Shown: in pieces, positions 56,540 through 63,499 of the stretch
How positions within the stretch are numbered: the first letter of the stretch is position 1
How the letters are laid out: every line of letters begins with the position of its first letter
Origin: Clostridiales bacterium
Lineage (GTDB): Bacteria > Bacillota > Clostridia > Peptostreptococcales > Acidaminobacteraceae
Direction: 5' to 3'
NCBI GenBank assembly: GCA_030446305.1
Contig: JASUSA010000010.1
Span: 1-63,499 of the forward strand
Length of the DNA stretch: 63,499 nucleotides
Translations under genes and position numbers: made by a program
The notes under the pieces: model-generated
Database searches by the model: none
What the model was told of the DNA's origin: nothing
Seen by the model: only the letters and a program-made list of their open reading frames with translations

Positions 56540-56656
56540 TAACTTGCCTCCATTATTCTGCTTTTGCGATCTCATCATTTTTTTTCAGAATAATATAAAT
56601 AAACAGGCAATAAAACGGCATTAAAGTGACAATAAATACACCCTGTATTTACTAAT

Positions 56657-56672
56657 TGACAATATATTGTCA
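56657..56672. promoter_or_regulatory. Palindromic operator candidate in the M20/transporter divergent region
   Basis: TGACAATATATTGTCA is a perfect 16-bp palindrome. A half site TGACAATA occurs about 30 bp to the left (56627-56634) and ATGTCA to the right. It is well placed to control both divergent genes, perhaps by the regulator encoded at 58377. Nearby, GTTAAA-containing short repeats occupy 56701-56735. Confidence 0.6.
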
Positions 56673-56785
56673 TATTAATGTCAGATATTTTACATTATCA
56701 TAATGTTAAATTTAATGTTAAACGTTAAACATTAAAATGCTTATAGCTGAATGGGGGCTATATGGATATCTAAGGAGGATTAGTA

Positions 56786-58189
56786 ATGTCAGTTGAAACT
56801 ATGAAGAAGAAAAAGCGTTTTAAACTGCCAGGAACGTATGTACTGCTTATTTACATTATTCTAATAGCAGCAGTGCTAACGTACATTTTGCCTGCGGGGA
56901 CGTATGATACGTATCTGGACGAGGCGACGGGAAAAACACTTGTTACAGCGGGTACTTTCCATTTTATTGAGAGGACACCGGTTAATTTCTTTGATGCAAT
57001 TATGGCGATTACGGCTGGCTTAACAAAAGGGTCTTCAATTATTTTTTCGGTATTTTTACTCTCTGGGGCTTTCAGTGTAATCAACGCAACTGGTTCTATT
57101 GAGGCAGTTGTTGATTCAATGGCAGCAAAGCTACAGGAGCGTGTTCTTTTGCTTATTCCTGTTATTATGGCATTGATGTCTGTTTTAGGCTATCTTGGCA
57201 TTGTCGTTAACCAGACCATTGTTTTTATACCGATTGGTCTCGTCATTGCCAGAAAATTAAAGCTTGACCCCATTGTCGGTTTGTCGATGATGTACTTGGC
57301 AACTTATTCAGGTTTCATAGGATCGGGGATGGATCCTTTTACAGTTGTCGTCGCACAAACCATTGCCGGCGTACCGTTGTTGTCAGGTATCGCCTATCGA
57401 ACCATTGTCTTTCTTTTGCTTTTAGTGAGTGCAATACTCTATTTAATGCGATATGCAAAGAAAGTTATGAAAGATCCATCACTATCGGCACTTGGGACTG
57501 CTGATTATGATTGGGCTGTTGAAATTCACGAAGGCAACAAAACAGAATTTAATTTCAGACATAAAGTTATCTTAGCGCTGATTTTTATCTTCTTAGGCAT
57601 TTACATCTATGGTGCATTAAACCTTGGTTTTGGTATCGCTCACCTCAACACGATCTTTATCATCTTAGCGATTGTCAGTGGCGTGATTGGCAAAATGTCT
57701 CCTGAAGACATGAGTAAAGAGTTTGTTGATGGCTGTAAAATGGCGGTATTCTCAGCAATTCTTATTGGATTTGCAACGGCAATTTCAGTCGTATTAACAC
57801 AAGGTAATGTCATTTATACGATTATCTACTATTGTTCATTGCCGCTTTCGCATATTTCAACGATGTTCTCAGCAGTATTTATGTTTTTCTTTAACCTCAT
57901 CTTCAACTTATTTGTACCGTCAGGCAGTGGACAAGCTGCTGTGGTCATGCCGATCTTAGCACCATTAGGCGATGTTATTGGCTTATCGAAGCAAGTTATT
58001 ATTTCGGCATACAAATACGGTGATGGTGTATCAAACTTGATTATTCCAACATCTGGTACGCTTATGGGCTTTATCGGCCTTGCAAAAGTGCCATATGATA
58101 AATGGTTAAAATTTATTATGCCATTAATTGGCATATGGGTAGGCATTTCAATGCTTGCAGTTATTATTGGCGTCATCATAGGATTTTAA
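56786..58189 (+). CDS. YfcC family (DcuC-like) membrane transporter
   Basis: 467 residues with about 12 membrane helices. Start LPGTYVLLIYIILIAAVLTY then PAGTYD, and the C-terminal VPSGSGQAAVVMPILAPLGD and GDGVSNLIIPTSGTLMGFI match YfcC/AitC-type carriers, a family related to short-chain and C4-dicarboxylate carriers and often described as amino acid or peptide permeases. Substrate is not known. ATG after AAGGAGG. Its last codons and stop are part of a 20-bp tandem duplication. Confidence 0.85.
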   Translation: MSVETMKKKKRFKLPGTYVLLIYIILIAAVLTYILPAGTYDTYLDEATGKTLVTAGTFHFIERTPVNFFDAIMAITAGLTKGSSIIFSVFLLSGAFSVINATGSIEAVVDSMAAKLQERVLLLIPVIMALMSVLGYLGIVVNQTIVFIPIGLVIARKLKLDPIVGLSMMYLATYSGFIGSGMDPFTVVVAQTIAGVPLLSGIAYRTIVFLLLLVSAILYLMRYAKKVMKDPSLSALGTADYDWAVEIHEGNKTEFNFRHKVILALIFIFLGIYIYGALNLGFGIAHLNTIFIILAIVSGVIGKMSPEDMSKEFVDGCKMAVFSAILIGFATAISVVLTQGNVIYTIIYYCSLPLSHISTMFSAVFMFFFNLIFNLFVPSGSGQAAVVMPILAPLGDVIGLSKQVIISAYKYGDGVSNLIIPTSGTLMGFIGLAKVPYDKWLKFIMPLIGIWVGISMLAVIIGVIIGF

Positions 58190-58217
58190 GACACGTTATA
58201 GGATTTTAAGACATGTT
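58178..58217. repeat. 20-bp tandem duplication across the transporter stop codon
   Basis: ATAGGATTTTAAGACACGTT (58178-58197) is followed by an almost identical copy (58198-58217, one change). The first copy encodes Ile-Gly-Phe-stop of the transporter, so the second is an out-of-gene copy of the gene's own end. Confidence 0.95.
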
Positions 58218-58269
58218 TTGACAAATTGCAGGATATGAAATATATTATTAATGATTAAGAACACTAAAA

Positions 58270-58315
58270 AATCAATCCGAAATGAGCTTGAAGAAGGCTT
58301 GTTTCGGATTGATTA
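58270..58315 (+). terminator. Terminator after the transporter gene
   Basis: AATCAATCCGAAA (58270-58282) pairs perfectly with TTTCGGATTGATT (58302-58314), with a further small stem inside. Confidence 0.85.
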
Positions 58316-58376
58316 AATTTTATAGGTTCAAATTGAATGATGATATGAGATACATATAAGGTTTGGGGGTTGGGAT

Positions 58377-59699
58377 ATGAAAGTTGGAATTTTAGGACCA
58401 AGAGATATTGTTGAAAATACGCATAAAGTTCTTGAAAGTCAAAAAGAAGAAAATATCGTATTCATTGATCTAATTTATGAAAATTATAAAGAAACGCTTT
58501 CGATTCTCGAAAAAGACCAACTCAATATGGATGCGATTATGTTTGTTGGCAAAATCCCCTATGCCTATGCAATGGACAATATGAAACAATTGATACCTTG
58601 GCATTATTGTCCCAGAGAAATAAGTTCACTAATGGGAACATTTTTAGAACTCACTTTGCAGGATAAGAAAATCATTGAAAATCTAAGCATTGACACCTAC
58701 TATCAGGATGTTGTTAATGAGGCTATCGAAATCGCCAATTTAAATGATAGTCAGCATTCCATACGCGTTGCCAATCTAAGATTACATGATGATGATTATG
58801 AGGAACAAGTGATCAATTTTCATTTGCAGAATTATTACTTGAATAGTAGAATTTTCTGTATTACCGGTATTACCAACGTTTATAACAAGCTGCGTGATAT
58901 GGGGATCCCCTGCATACGCAGCAAATTGACAAACAGTGTCATAATATCTGCATTCACACAATTAAAGCTAACGTATTTAATTAAAGAAAATCAAAATAGT
59001 CAGATTGTTGCCATCTCCATTGCAATTGATAATTTAAGTTCATATTCTGTTATGGCTCAAGATGAATATGAATTTATTCTCAATAAAATGAAAATCACAG
59101 AATTAATCTACTTATTTGCTGCAAAAATTGAAGCGGCTGTTATTGAGATATCCAATAAAGAGTTCTTGGTGTTTACAACACGAAAGATGCTGGAACTTGA
59201 GACCGATCATTTTAATAAGTTTGAATTGATTCAAGAAGTTGAGAAAAAGACTTTTTATACGATCAGTGCCGGTATTGGCTATGGCTCTACTGCAAACAAG
59301 GCCAAGTATAATGCGATACACGGTATGAATGTCTCCATTAAAGCAGGCGGTAATGCGGCATATATTGTCTATAGTGAAAAGCATATTCAAAAAATGTCAT
59401 CTAGCGCACTACCCGCTCCCAGCAATGAAAACATCGACAAAATTTTAGATGAAATTTCTAGTGAAACAGGTGTTAGCTCTAAAATTCTTTATAATATTTA
59501 TAGCAAGTCAAAGAAAAACGGCTTAGATACTTTTACGGTTGCAGAGCTATCCAATAAATGTGCTGTCAATTATCGTACTTTGAGCAGAGTGATTGAGAAG
59601 CTAGAGCGACATGGCTACTGCAATATTGTCGGTGAACGAATTGTCAACGATCGTGGGCGTCCGTCGAGGATTTTAAAATTGAATTACTTTAAAAGATAG
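58377..59699 (+). CDS. Transcriptional regulator with degenerate GGDEF-like region and C-terminal winged helix
   Basis: 440 residues. The N-terminal third (1-190) looks like a ligand-sensing alpha/beta fold starting MKVGILGPRDIV. About 205-335 resembles a GGDEF domain: the signature position reads SNKEF (about 259) and the end AKYNAIHGMNVSIKAGGNAAYIV is GGDEF-like, but cyclase residues are missing. The last 65 residues form a winged helix-turn-helix (VAELSNKCAVNYRTLSRVIEKL) with RGRPSR. Neighbours suggest it controls the transporter and M20/alr genes. No named family recognised. Confidence 0.75.
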   Translation: MKVGILGPRDIVENTHKVLESQKEENIVFIDLIYENYKETLSILEKDQLNMDAIMFVGKIPYAYAMDNMKQLIPWHYCPREISSLMGTFLELTLQDKKIIENLSIDTYYQDVVNEAIEIANLNDSQHSIRVANLRLHDDDYEEQVINFHLQNYYLNSRIFCITGITNVYNKLRDMGIPCIRSKLTNSVIISAFTQLKLTYLIKENQNSQIVAISIAIDNLSSYSVMAQDEYEFILNKMKITELIYLFAAKIEAAVIEISNKEFLVFTTRKMLELETDHFNKFELIQEVEKKTFYTISAGIGYGSTANKAKYNAIHGMNVSIKAGGNAAYIVYSEKHIQKMSSSALPAPSNENIDKILDEISSETGVSSKILYNIYSKSKKNGLDTFTVAELSNKCAVNYRTLSRVIEKLERHGYCNIVGERIVNDRGRPSRILKLNYFKR

Positions 59700-59733
59700 G
59701 TTCTGCTAGATTTTAGTGATGTTCATAAATAAA

Positions 59734-59758
59734 AAAAGAGAATCTATCATTCTCTTTT
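59734..59758. terminator. Bidirectional terminator
   Basis: AAAAGAGAAT/ATTCTCTTTT stem with a CTATC loop between two convergent genes. Confidence 0.9.
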
Positions 59759-60065
59759 AGCCTGGGTAGTCGGAATCAAAGTATACATTAAAAGGAAAGT
59801 ATCGCCAATATATGCCAATATTCCTTTGTCTTGCACCGCTTTCATCTTCAAAGTATACCATGTAACAATCGTGAGCATTAGAGTAATCCGCCCCAATTAA
59901 ATCATACTCATTTCCATCTTCTTGTTTACTCATATAGCCTGAAGCAACAACTTCGGCAACTCTTTGAGGTAGAAAGTCTGAAAACCATAATAAAACAAAC
60001 CCAATAACCATTATTGTAATGACTAATCTAAGGTTTCTCCTTCTGGAACTTTTTGTCTTTTCCAA
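59757..60065 (-). CDS. Small single-pass membrane protein, unknown function
   Basis: 102 residues from TTG at 60065, preceded by AGGTGG; a longer frame to 60107 is possible. Basic N-terminus (KTKSSRRRNLR), one membrane helix (about 15-32), then an extracytoplasmic part rich in Tyr, Asp and Ser (CYMVYFEDESGARQRNIGIY). No family recognised. Confidence 0.6.
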   Translation of the reverse strand: MEKTKSSRRRNLRLVITIMVIGFVLLWFSDFLPQRVAEVVASGYMSKQEDGNEYDLIGADYSNAHDCYMVYFEDESGARQRNIGIYWRYFPFNVYFDSDYPG

Positions 60066-60103
60066 ATCCTCACCACCTATCAAAAATAATATTACACAAT
60101 ATT

Positions 60104-60199
60104 TCAAAGACTATTAATATTTCCATATTTAATGACATTAGTTCCACCACAATGCAAACAAGCAACGCCTTTAGAAATGATAGCTTTTCTTTGGTTCAT
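60104..60199 (-). pseudogene. Transposase N-terminal fragment (zinc ribbon)
   Basis: A 31-codon frame starting ATG contains CLHCGGTNVIKYG, the CxxC-type start typical of IS1595/IS1/ISL3-like transposases (CPHCGS..VIKNG). It stops soon after, and nothing downstream on this strand continues the protein, so it is a remnant. The flanking 60110-60325 region shows no other gene. Confidence 0.55.
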
Positions 60200-60325
60200 T
60201 CAACCTAAAGCTAAAACATTTAATCAGTATGAACCCTTCAATGAGATACAATAATGTTATGATGATTATTTTAGCCGTCTGCATAGATACGCCATTCTTA
60301 ACGGATATTTGAACTGAATTTTGGG

Positions 60326-60628
60326 CTAGTGACTATATAAGGCCCTAGTCTCTTTATTGAACATGCCAATTAAGCCGATAACACAAATAATGATATATAG
60401 ACTGTTTAAATGCAGTGCTAGGATGATGATACCGGCAACCCATGACCAATACTTTTCTTTTTTTAACCCTCGGATGATGACTTGAACCGCTATAAATAAT
60501 ATGAGTGAATAGATCCCGCCGATTAGCAATAATAATTTGGAATAACCAAGGTATTTTAGAGCCAAAATCGGTAAAAAATTTATGATAGACAATAAGTGCA
60601 AGCAGATTATAGATGATTTTATTCCCAC
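60326..60628 (-). CDS. Small integral membrane protein
   Basis: 100 residues, GTG start with AGGAGG 8 bases upstream. Three to four membrane helices (IICLHLLSIINFLPILAL, LLLIGGIYSLILFIAVQVII, WVAGIIILALHL, IIICVIGLIGMF). No recognised family. A competing frame at 60354-60647 lacks such a start and is a shadow. Confidence 0.68.
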   Translation of the reverse strand: MGIKSSIICLHLLSIINFLPILALKYLGYSKLLLLIGGIYSLILFIAVQVIIRGLKKEKYWSWVAGIIILALHLNSLYIIICVIGLIGMFNKETRALYSH

Positions 60629-60710
60629 GCTGAGTACCTCCTGTCACTGTCTTTGTAAGATACGATTTATCTTTGTTTCACGGCAATGAACGATGATGTG
60701 TATCAATTTC

Positions 60711-60738
60711 ATTATGTGATAATAGCAAACGGTGTCAA
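60711..60738 (-). promoter_or_regulatory. Promoter for the small membrane protein
   Basis: On the minus strand TTGACA (60738-60733), 16 bp, CATAAT (60716-60711). Confidence 0.6.
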
Positions 60739-60801
60739 GGATGATAAAACCTCCTAGATACATTGATGGACACCTTCCCGTTCATGATTAATAGATATGA
60801 T

Positions 60802-60993
60802 TTAATAGACCCCAAGCATTTTTCGAAGATGTTGAGAATCTTCTAAAACGTTGAATTCTTCGTGCTTATATCGTGTAATAACTGTTTTTTCTGTGAGATA
60901 ACGATCTTCTTTTGAAGTGATCGTGTTGATTGCCAGTTCGGCTTCGGGATATGTTTGATGACTGTTGTTGTCTTTTAAGCTTTCCAGAGCATA
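60802..60993 (-). pseudogene. Gene fragment, 63-codon open frame without a start
   Basis: The minus strand carries an open frame ending at 60802 that encodes a protein-like sequence (for example EAELAINTITSKEDRYLTEK and TRYKHEEFNVLEDSQHLRKM) but has no ATG, GTG or TTG with a ribosome binding site; it enters from the 3' end of the GNAT gene in another frame. It looks like the C-terminus of a lost gene. Family unknown. Confidence 0.45.
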
Positions 60994-61463
60994 TTATAGG
61001 AATCGCCTAGATCTTCCACGATTTTGAAATTGCTTTTTACATAAAGCGGATAAGCGATATTATTTTTTGTAACGCAAAGGCTTATTTTTGAGATGCCATT
61101 ATCTATTGCAGTCGTTTTAATTGCTTTTAAAAGGCCGCTAGCAATACTTCTTCTCCTGCAAGACGACACGACGCCAATCACTAAAATGGGGATGTCATCA
61201 GCAATATAGCCGCGTATTTTGTTATCTTTATGCCAGTGGCGAATAAAGACAGCACCTGCCCTTTGACCGTTATATTCAGCGATGACAGCGAGATCACCCT
61301 TTTGAGTACCAAACCTCTCCAAGATGTGTTTAGTATAATCATAGGAAAGTCCTTCTTCTAGAGCAGGACGGTTAGCGTCTGTTCTGCTCCAAAAGACGGC
61401 TTCAAAGAGCATTTCACGTAAAAATTGATAGTCATTTGGTGTATAGGGTCTATAGCTAGTCAT
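60975..61463 (-). CDS. GNAT family N-acetyltransferase
   Basis: 162 residues from ATG 61463 with AGGAGG 6 bases upstream (a longer frame reaches 61505). Acetyl-CoA binding region VIGVVSSCRRRSIASGLLKA (about 105-124) corresponds to the V..xxRxxGxG/A motif, although with SCRRRSIA instead of RGRG. C-terminal LYVKSNFKIVEDLGDSYNML is typical of GNAT. Substrate unknown. Confidence 0.85.
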   Translation of the reverse strand: MTSYRPYTPNDYQFLREMLFEAVFWSRTDANRPALEEGLSYDYTKHILERFGTQKGDLAVIAEYNGQRAGAVFIRHWHKDNKIRGYIADDIPILVIGVVSSCRRRSIASGLLKAIKTTAIDNGISKISLCVTKNNIAYPLYVKSNFKIVEDLGDSYNMLWKA

Positions 61464-61483
61464 GCTGTCCTCCTGCGCATCAT

Positions 61484-61915
61484 TTAGATTTGTAACGTTT
61501 GCCAATCGGTATGATGTTTTGTACTAAAATAGATTGTTTTGCCGTTCATTATTTTTATGCGAACCATTGATGCGCCACCTAAAAAGTAATAGGTACCCTG
61601 CATGGTATTTTTTATTTTAAATCCAAATACGCCAACACAACTTGGCTGGATAATATCAATTCCTGCTATCGTACTCATTAAAATCACGCGATCAGATTTA
61701 TGAAATGGTGTTAGGCTGTAAGCAATCTTATCGTCGAATACAGTGAGTGTTAGTTTGAGCGATGAAAAAATGATAAAAAATATAAAACTGATAAGTATCC
61801 CGATGATAAAGGCTTTGTTGACAAAGGTACTGAGTAGTAAAAATAGTATAAGCAATATTAATAGCATTATTTTAAATGTACGGTTTATTGCTTGTGTTTC
61901 TTCAAAATGAATCAT
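61484..61915 (-). CDS. Membrane protein with PH-like domain
   Basis: 143 residues. Two close membrane helices (about 15-52) followed by a beta-rich domain (VFDDKIAYSLTPFHKSDRVILMSTIAGIDII...), the layout of small bacterial PH-like (YdjM/bPH-type) membrane proteins. Function unknown. 20 bp upstream of the GNAT gene, probably co-transcribed. Confidence 0.6.
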   Translation of the reverse strand: MIHFEETQAINRTFKIMLLILLILFLLLSTFVNKAFIIGILISFIFFIIFSSLKLTLTVFDDKIAYSLTPFHKSDRVILMSTIAGIDIIQPSCVGVFGFKIKNTMQGTYYFLGGASMVRIKIMNGKTIYFSTKHHTDWQTLQI

Positions 61916-61994
61916 CTGTTCTCCTGCTTGCGTCTAAGAATTTGTTTTCATAATCAACCTACCAATTGGCGAGCTTTTTTAGAGGCATCCTGAT

Positions 61995-62465
61995 CTAATC
62001 TCGTGTGACAATATGCTCTCTGGTGAAATTACCCGCTAAGATTTTTTGTTTTACAATGGCTGGCTTGATGTTTAACTTTTCTAATTCATCAATTGTAAAC
62101 CATTGGTAGATCAATCTAGAATCGTCTAATCCGATATAGGATTTATTACTATTGATACATTGTCCTTCAACGGCTGTCAATACGTAAATAAATGATATTT
62201 CATGGTATCCGTTTTTTTCATATGTAAAGAAATTTTCCAGTGACCATAACATCTGTTTTATATTGACTTTTAAGTCGAGTTCTTCAATATACTCTCTTTT
62301 TAAGGCAGATACACTGTCCTCATCAACATGAACTCTCCCGCCAACTAGGCTCCAGAACGAATCGTTTATTGATTTATGAAATAGATATTTACCGTCTTGC
62401 TTCAAGATGCCCGCAACACGATAGTTGAAAAACATATCCTGTATTTTAAATTTAACGTCTTGCAT
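61995..62465 (-). CDS. NUDIX hydrolase
   Basis: 156 residues from the ATG with AAGGAG upstream. Nudix box GGRVHVDEDSVSALKREYIEEL (the REYIEEL core holds the metal-binding glutamates) at about residues 42-62. Likely hydrolyses a nucleoside diphosphate-linked compound; substrate unknown. Confidence 0.92.
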   Translation of the reverse strand: MQDVKFKIQDMFFNYRVAGILKQDGKYLFHKSINDSFWSLVGGRVHVDEDSVSALKREYIEELDLKVNIKQMLWSLENFFTYEKNGYHEISFIYVLTAVEGQCINSNKSYIGLDDSRLIYQWFTIDELEKLNIKPAIVKQKILAGNFTREHIVTRD

Positions 62466-62508
62466 GATGTGCTCCTTTTTCAAATTGCAATGTTCTTTAA
62501 ACACTTTT

Positions 62509-62817
62509 TTAGTCGATTGCTTCTAATGCGAAAATGACAGGCCTTATTCCATCTGTACAGCATAGTATCTGAAGGCAATCTCGATTATTCCATGGCGCAT
62601 AGGTTGCACCAGCTGAAAGCGCGTTAACGCCTCTGTAAATGTCAATCCAAGCCCATGGACAAAATGCACTAGGCATTTCTGCCCCACCTTCATAAATAAA
62701 AACATCCCCTTCGTTTAGCAATGAACAAGGGCCCACTTCTTTTCCTTCGGTTAAGTAGTGTTCTGCATAATTGCTGTAAAACTCTTTTTTTAGCACTGTA
62801 ATTTTAACTTTTTTCAT
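62509..62817 (-). CDS. TIGR04076 family protein
   Basis: 102 residues: MKKVKITVLKKEFY, GPCSLLNEGDVFIYEG, FCPWAWIDIYRGVNALSAGA and CCTDGIRPVIFALEA match the pattern of this conserved Cys-containing family of unknown function as I know it. Complete. Confidence 0.8.
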   Translation of the reverse strand: MKKVKITVLKKEFYSNYAEHYLTEGKEVGPCSLLNEGDVFIYEGGAEMPSAFCPWAWIDIYRGVNALSAGATYAPWNNRDCLQILCCTDGIRPVIFALEAID

Positions 62818-62863
62818 GTGGCCTCCATATATTCTTAAAAAGTATCCTTTACAAGGTAGTGCG

Positions 62864-63265
62864 TCACTTTATATACAACCCCTTCTTTATACTTTCTGAT
62901 ATTGCATCTTCAACGACTGACCATAGTTTTGGCGTATGCTGCTGTATGAACGCTTTTTTCTTGATAACATCTTCAGCTTTCAAGTCGTAGGGATTACAAT
63001 TCTCCGGAGCAGTTATGAGATAATTGAGAACCGGTTGAAGGGCATCTAATGATCTTGCGAATTTAGCTACTTCCTTTTTACTTGCTTCAAGCCTTGTCTT
63101 TTCATCAAAGAGGAATGTATCACCATCGTAAATTTCAACTAAATGCCAAGAATGTTCAGCGCTGTTCTCTTGCCGCTGGTTATCCAAGGTTAAATTTTGT
63201 CTTTTTACAGTTTTTAATTTCTCAATTTCATTAATAAAGTTAATCTGCATGTTTAATCTGTTCAT
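62864..63265 (-). pseudogene. HD-domain hydrolase (YfbR-like) with its core deleted
   Basis: 133 residues that read without a stop. The start (FINEIEKLKTVKRQNLTLDN and ENSAEHSWHL) and the end (KFARSLDALQPVLNYLI, TPKLWSVVEDAI) match HD-domain proteins of about 180-200 residues, but the segment between HSWHL and DGDTFLFDE that holds the HD pair is missing, and so is a stretch after DEKTRLEASKK. Two in-frame deletions best explain this; it cannot be a normal metal-dependent phosphohydrolase. Start at 63265 after AAAGAGGA. Confidence 0.7.
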
Positions 63266-63296
63266 GGACATTCCTCTTTGTTTGGTCGCATCTCAA

Positions 63297-63343
63297 CATT
63301 TAAATGGCAATACCGATACGCATATTTTGACGCATTTAAATGG
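63297..63343. repeat. Repeated palindromic CATTTAAATGG
   Basis: The 11-mer occurs at 63297-63307 and 63333-63343, 36 bp apart, between two minus-strand genes. CATTTAAATG is itself palindromic. Possible binding site or chance in A/T-rich DNA. Confidence 0.5.
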
Positions 63344-63349
63344 ACAATA

Positions 63350-63499
63350 TTAAAAAGTTTGAGCTGTTATTGACAAATTTCTTGCTTTTAAACTGATGGC
63401 ATCTGAATAATATTGCTGGTATAAAGCGGAAAGCGTGTCATCCTTCGTGATCAATAACGTGCAGCTGCTATCCCAGCAGATGATCTCGATGTGCGCTTG
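63350..63499 (-). CDS. 3' end of an unidentified gene (runs off window)
   Basis: The minus strand is open from the window edge to a TAA at 63350-63352, encoding 49 residues including IEIICWDSSCTLLITKDDTL and ending SITAQTF. The composition is protein-like. It may belong to a family of unknown function such as DUF2691, but I am not sure. The gene start is outside the window. Confidence 0.6.
   Translation of the reverse strand, partial: QAHIEIICWDSSCTLLITKDDTLSALYQQYYSDAISLKARNLSITAQTF

Noticed and set aside
60354-60647. 97-residue minus-strand frame overlapping the small membrane protein
   Set aside because: It lacks a ribosome binding site and the alternative frame has a good one plus clear membrane helices.
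62466-62508. Integron attC site between accessory genes
   Set aside because: No paired R/L core sites with inverse complementarity were found in this or the other gaps of the minus-strand run.

Overview
The window looks like the chromosome of a motile, probably spore-forming member of Clostridia (Bacillota) with moderate GC. The evidence is gene content and order: a che/sigma-28/fapA/swrB-like tail of a flagellar operon leading into rpsB-tsf-pyrH-frr-uppS-cdsA-dxr-rseP-ispG-polC, then rimP-nusA-rnpM-ylxQ-infB-rbfA-nrnA-truB-ribF-rpsO-pnp, then dapG-ftsK-rimO-pgsA-cinA-recA-rny-spoVS. PolC, SpoVS, a Gram-positive type SOS box, an XerS-like recombinase and a QueL/QueT queuine salvage pair agree with this. 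I cannot name the genus.

Layout. 1-6.4 kb: chemotaxis and flagellar regulation, entering inside cheA. 6.5-31.1 kb: ribosomal proteins, translation factors, ribosome maturation, isoprenoid/phospholipid synthesis, the replicative polymerase PolC and RNA decay (Pnp). 31.3-43.9 kb: M16 protease, dUTPase, aspartokinase, DNA translocase, RimO, PgsA, CinA, RecA, RNase Y and SpoVS. 44.5-53.8 kb: PurB, the queL-queT operon under a probable preQ1-I riboswitch, a LysR regulator divergent from an alpha/beta hydrolase, a SpoIIAA-like protein, a small-molecule kinase-like protein, an unknown membrane-anchored protein and a tyrosine recombinase. 54.1-59.7 kb: alr and an M20 peptidase, divergent from a YfcC-type transporter and an unusual regulator with a degenerate GGDEF-like region. 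59.7-63.5 kb: an accessory run of small unrelated genes all on the minus strand, with a transposase fragment, another gene fragment and an HD-domain gene that has lost its core.

How it works together. The core clusters are mostly tightly packed, with ATGA-type overlaps (cheC-cheD, nrnA-truB) and short spacers, broken by good terminators and strong promoters, many with extended -10 (TGn) elements. Several RNA-level controls are visible: structured leaders before rpsB, rimP-nusA, rpsO and pnp, and a preQ1-I-like pseudoknot that would hide the queL ribosome binding site.

The most unusual feature at the window scale is that many intergenic spacers carry their own short tandem repeat (units of 10 to 20 bp, each spacer with a different unit), while inside genes the only large array is an in-frame one in infB. 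That array gives IF2 about 17 copies of a Gln/Arg/Asp/Tyr-rich 13-15 residue repeat.
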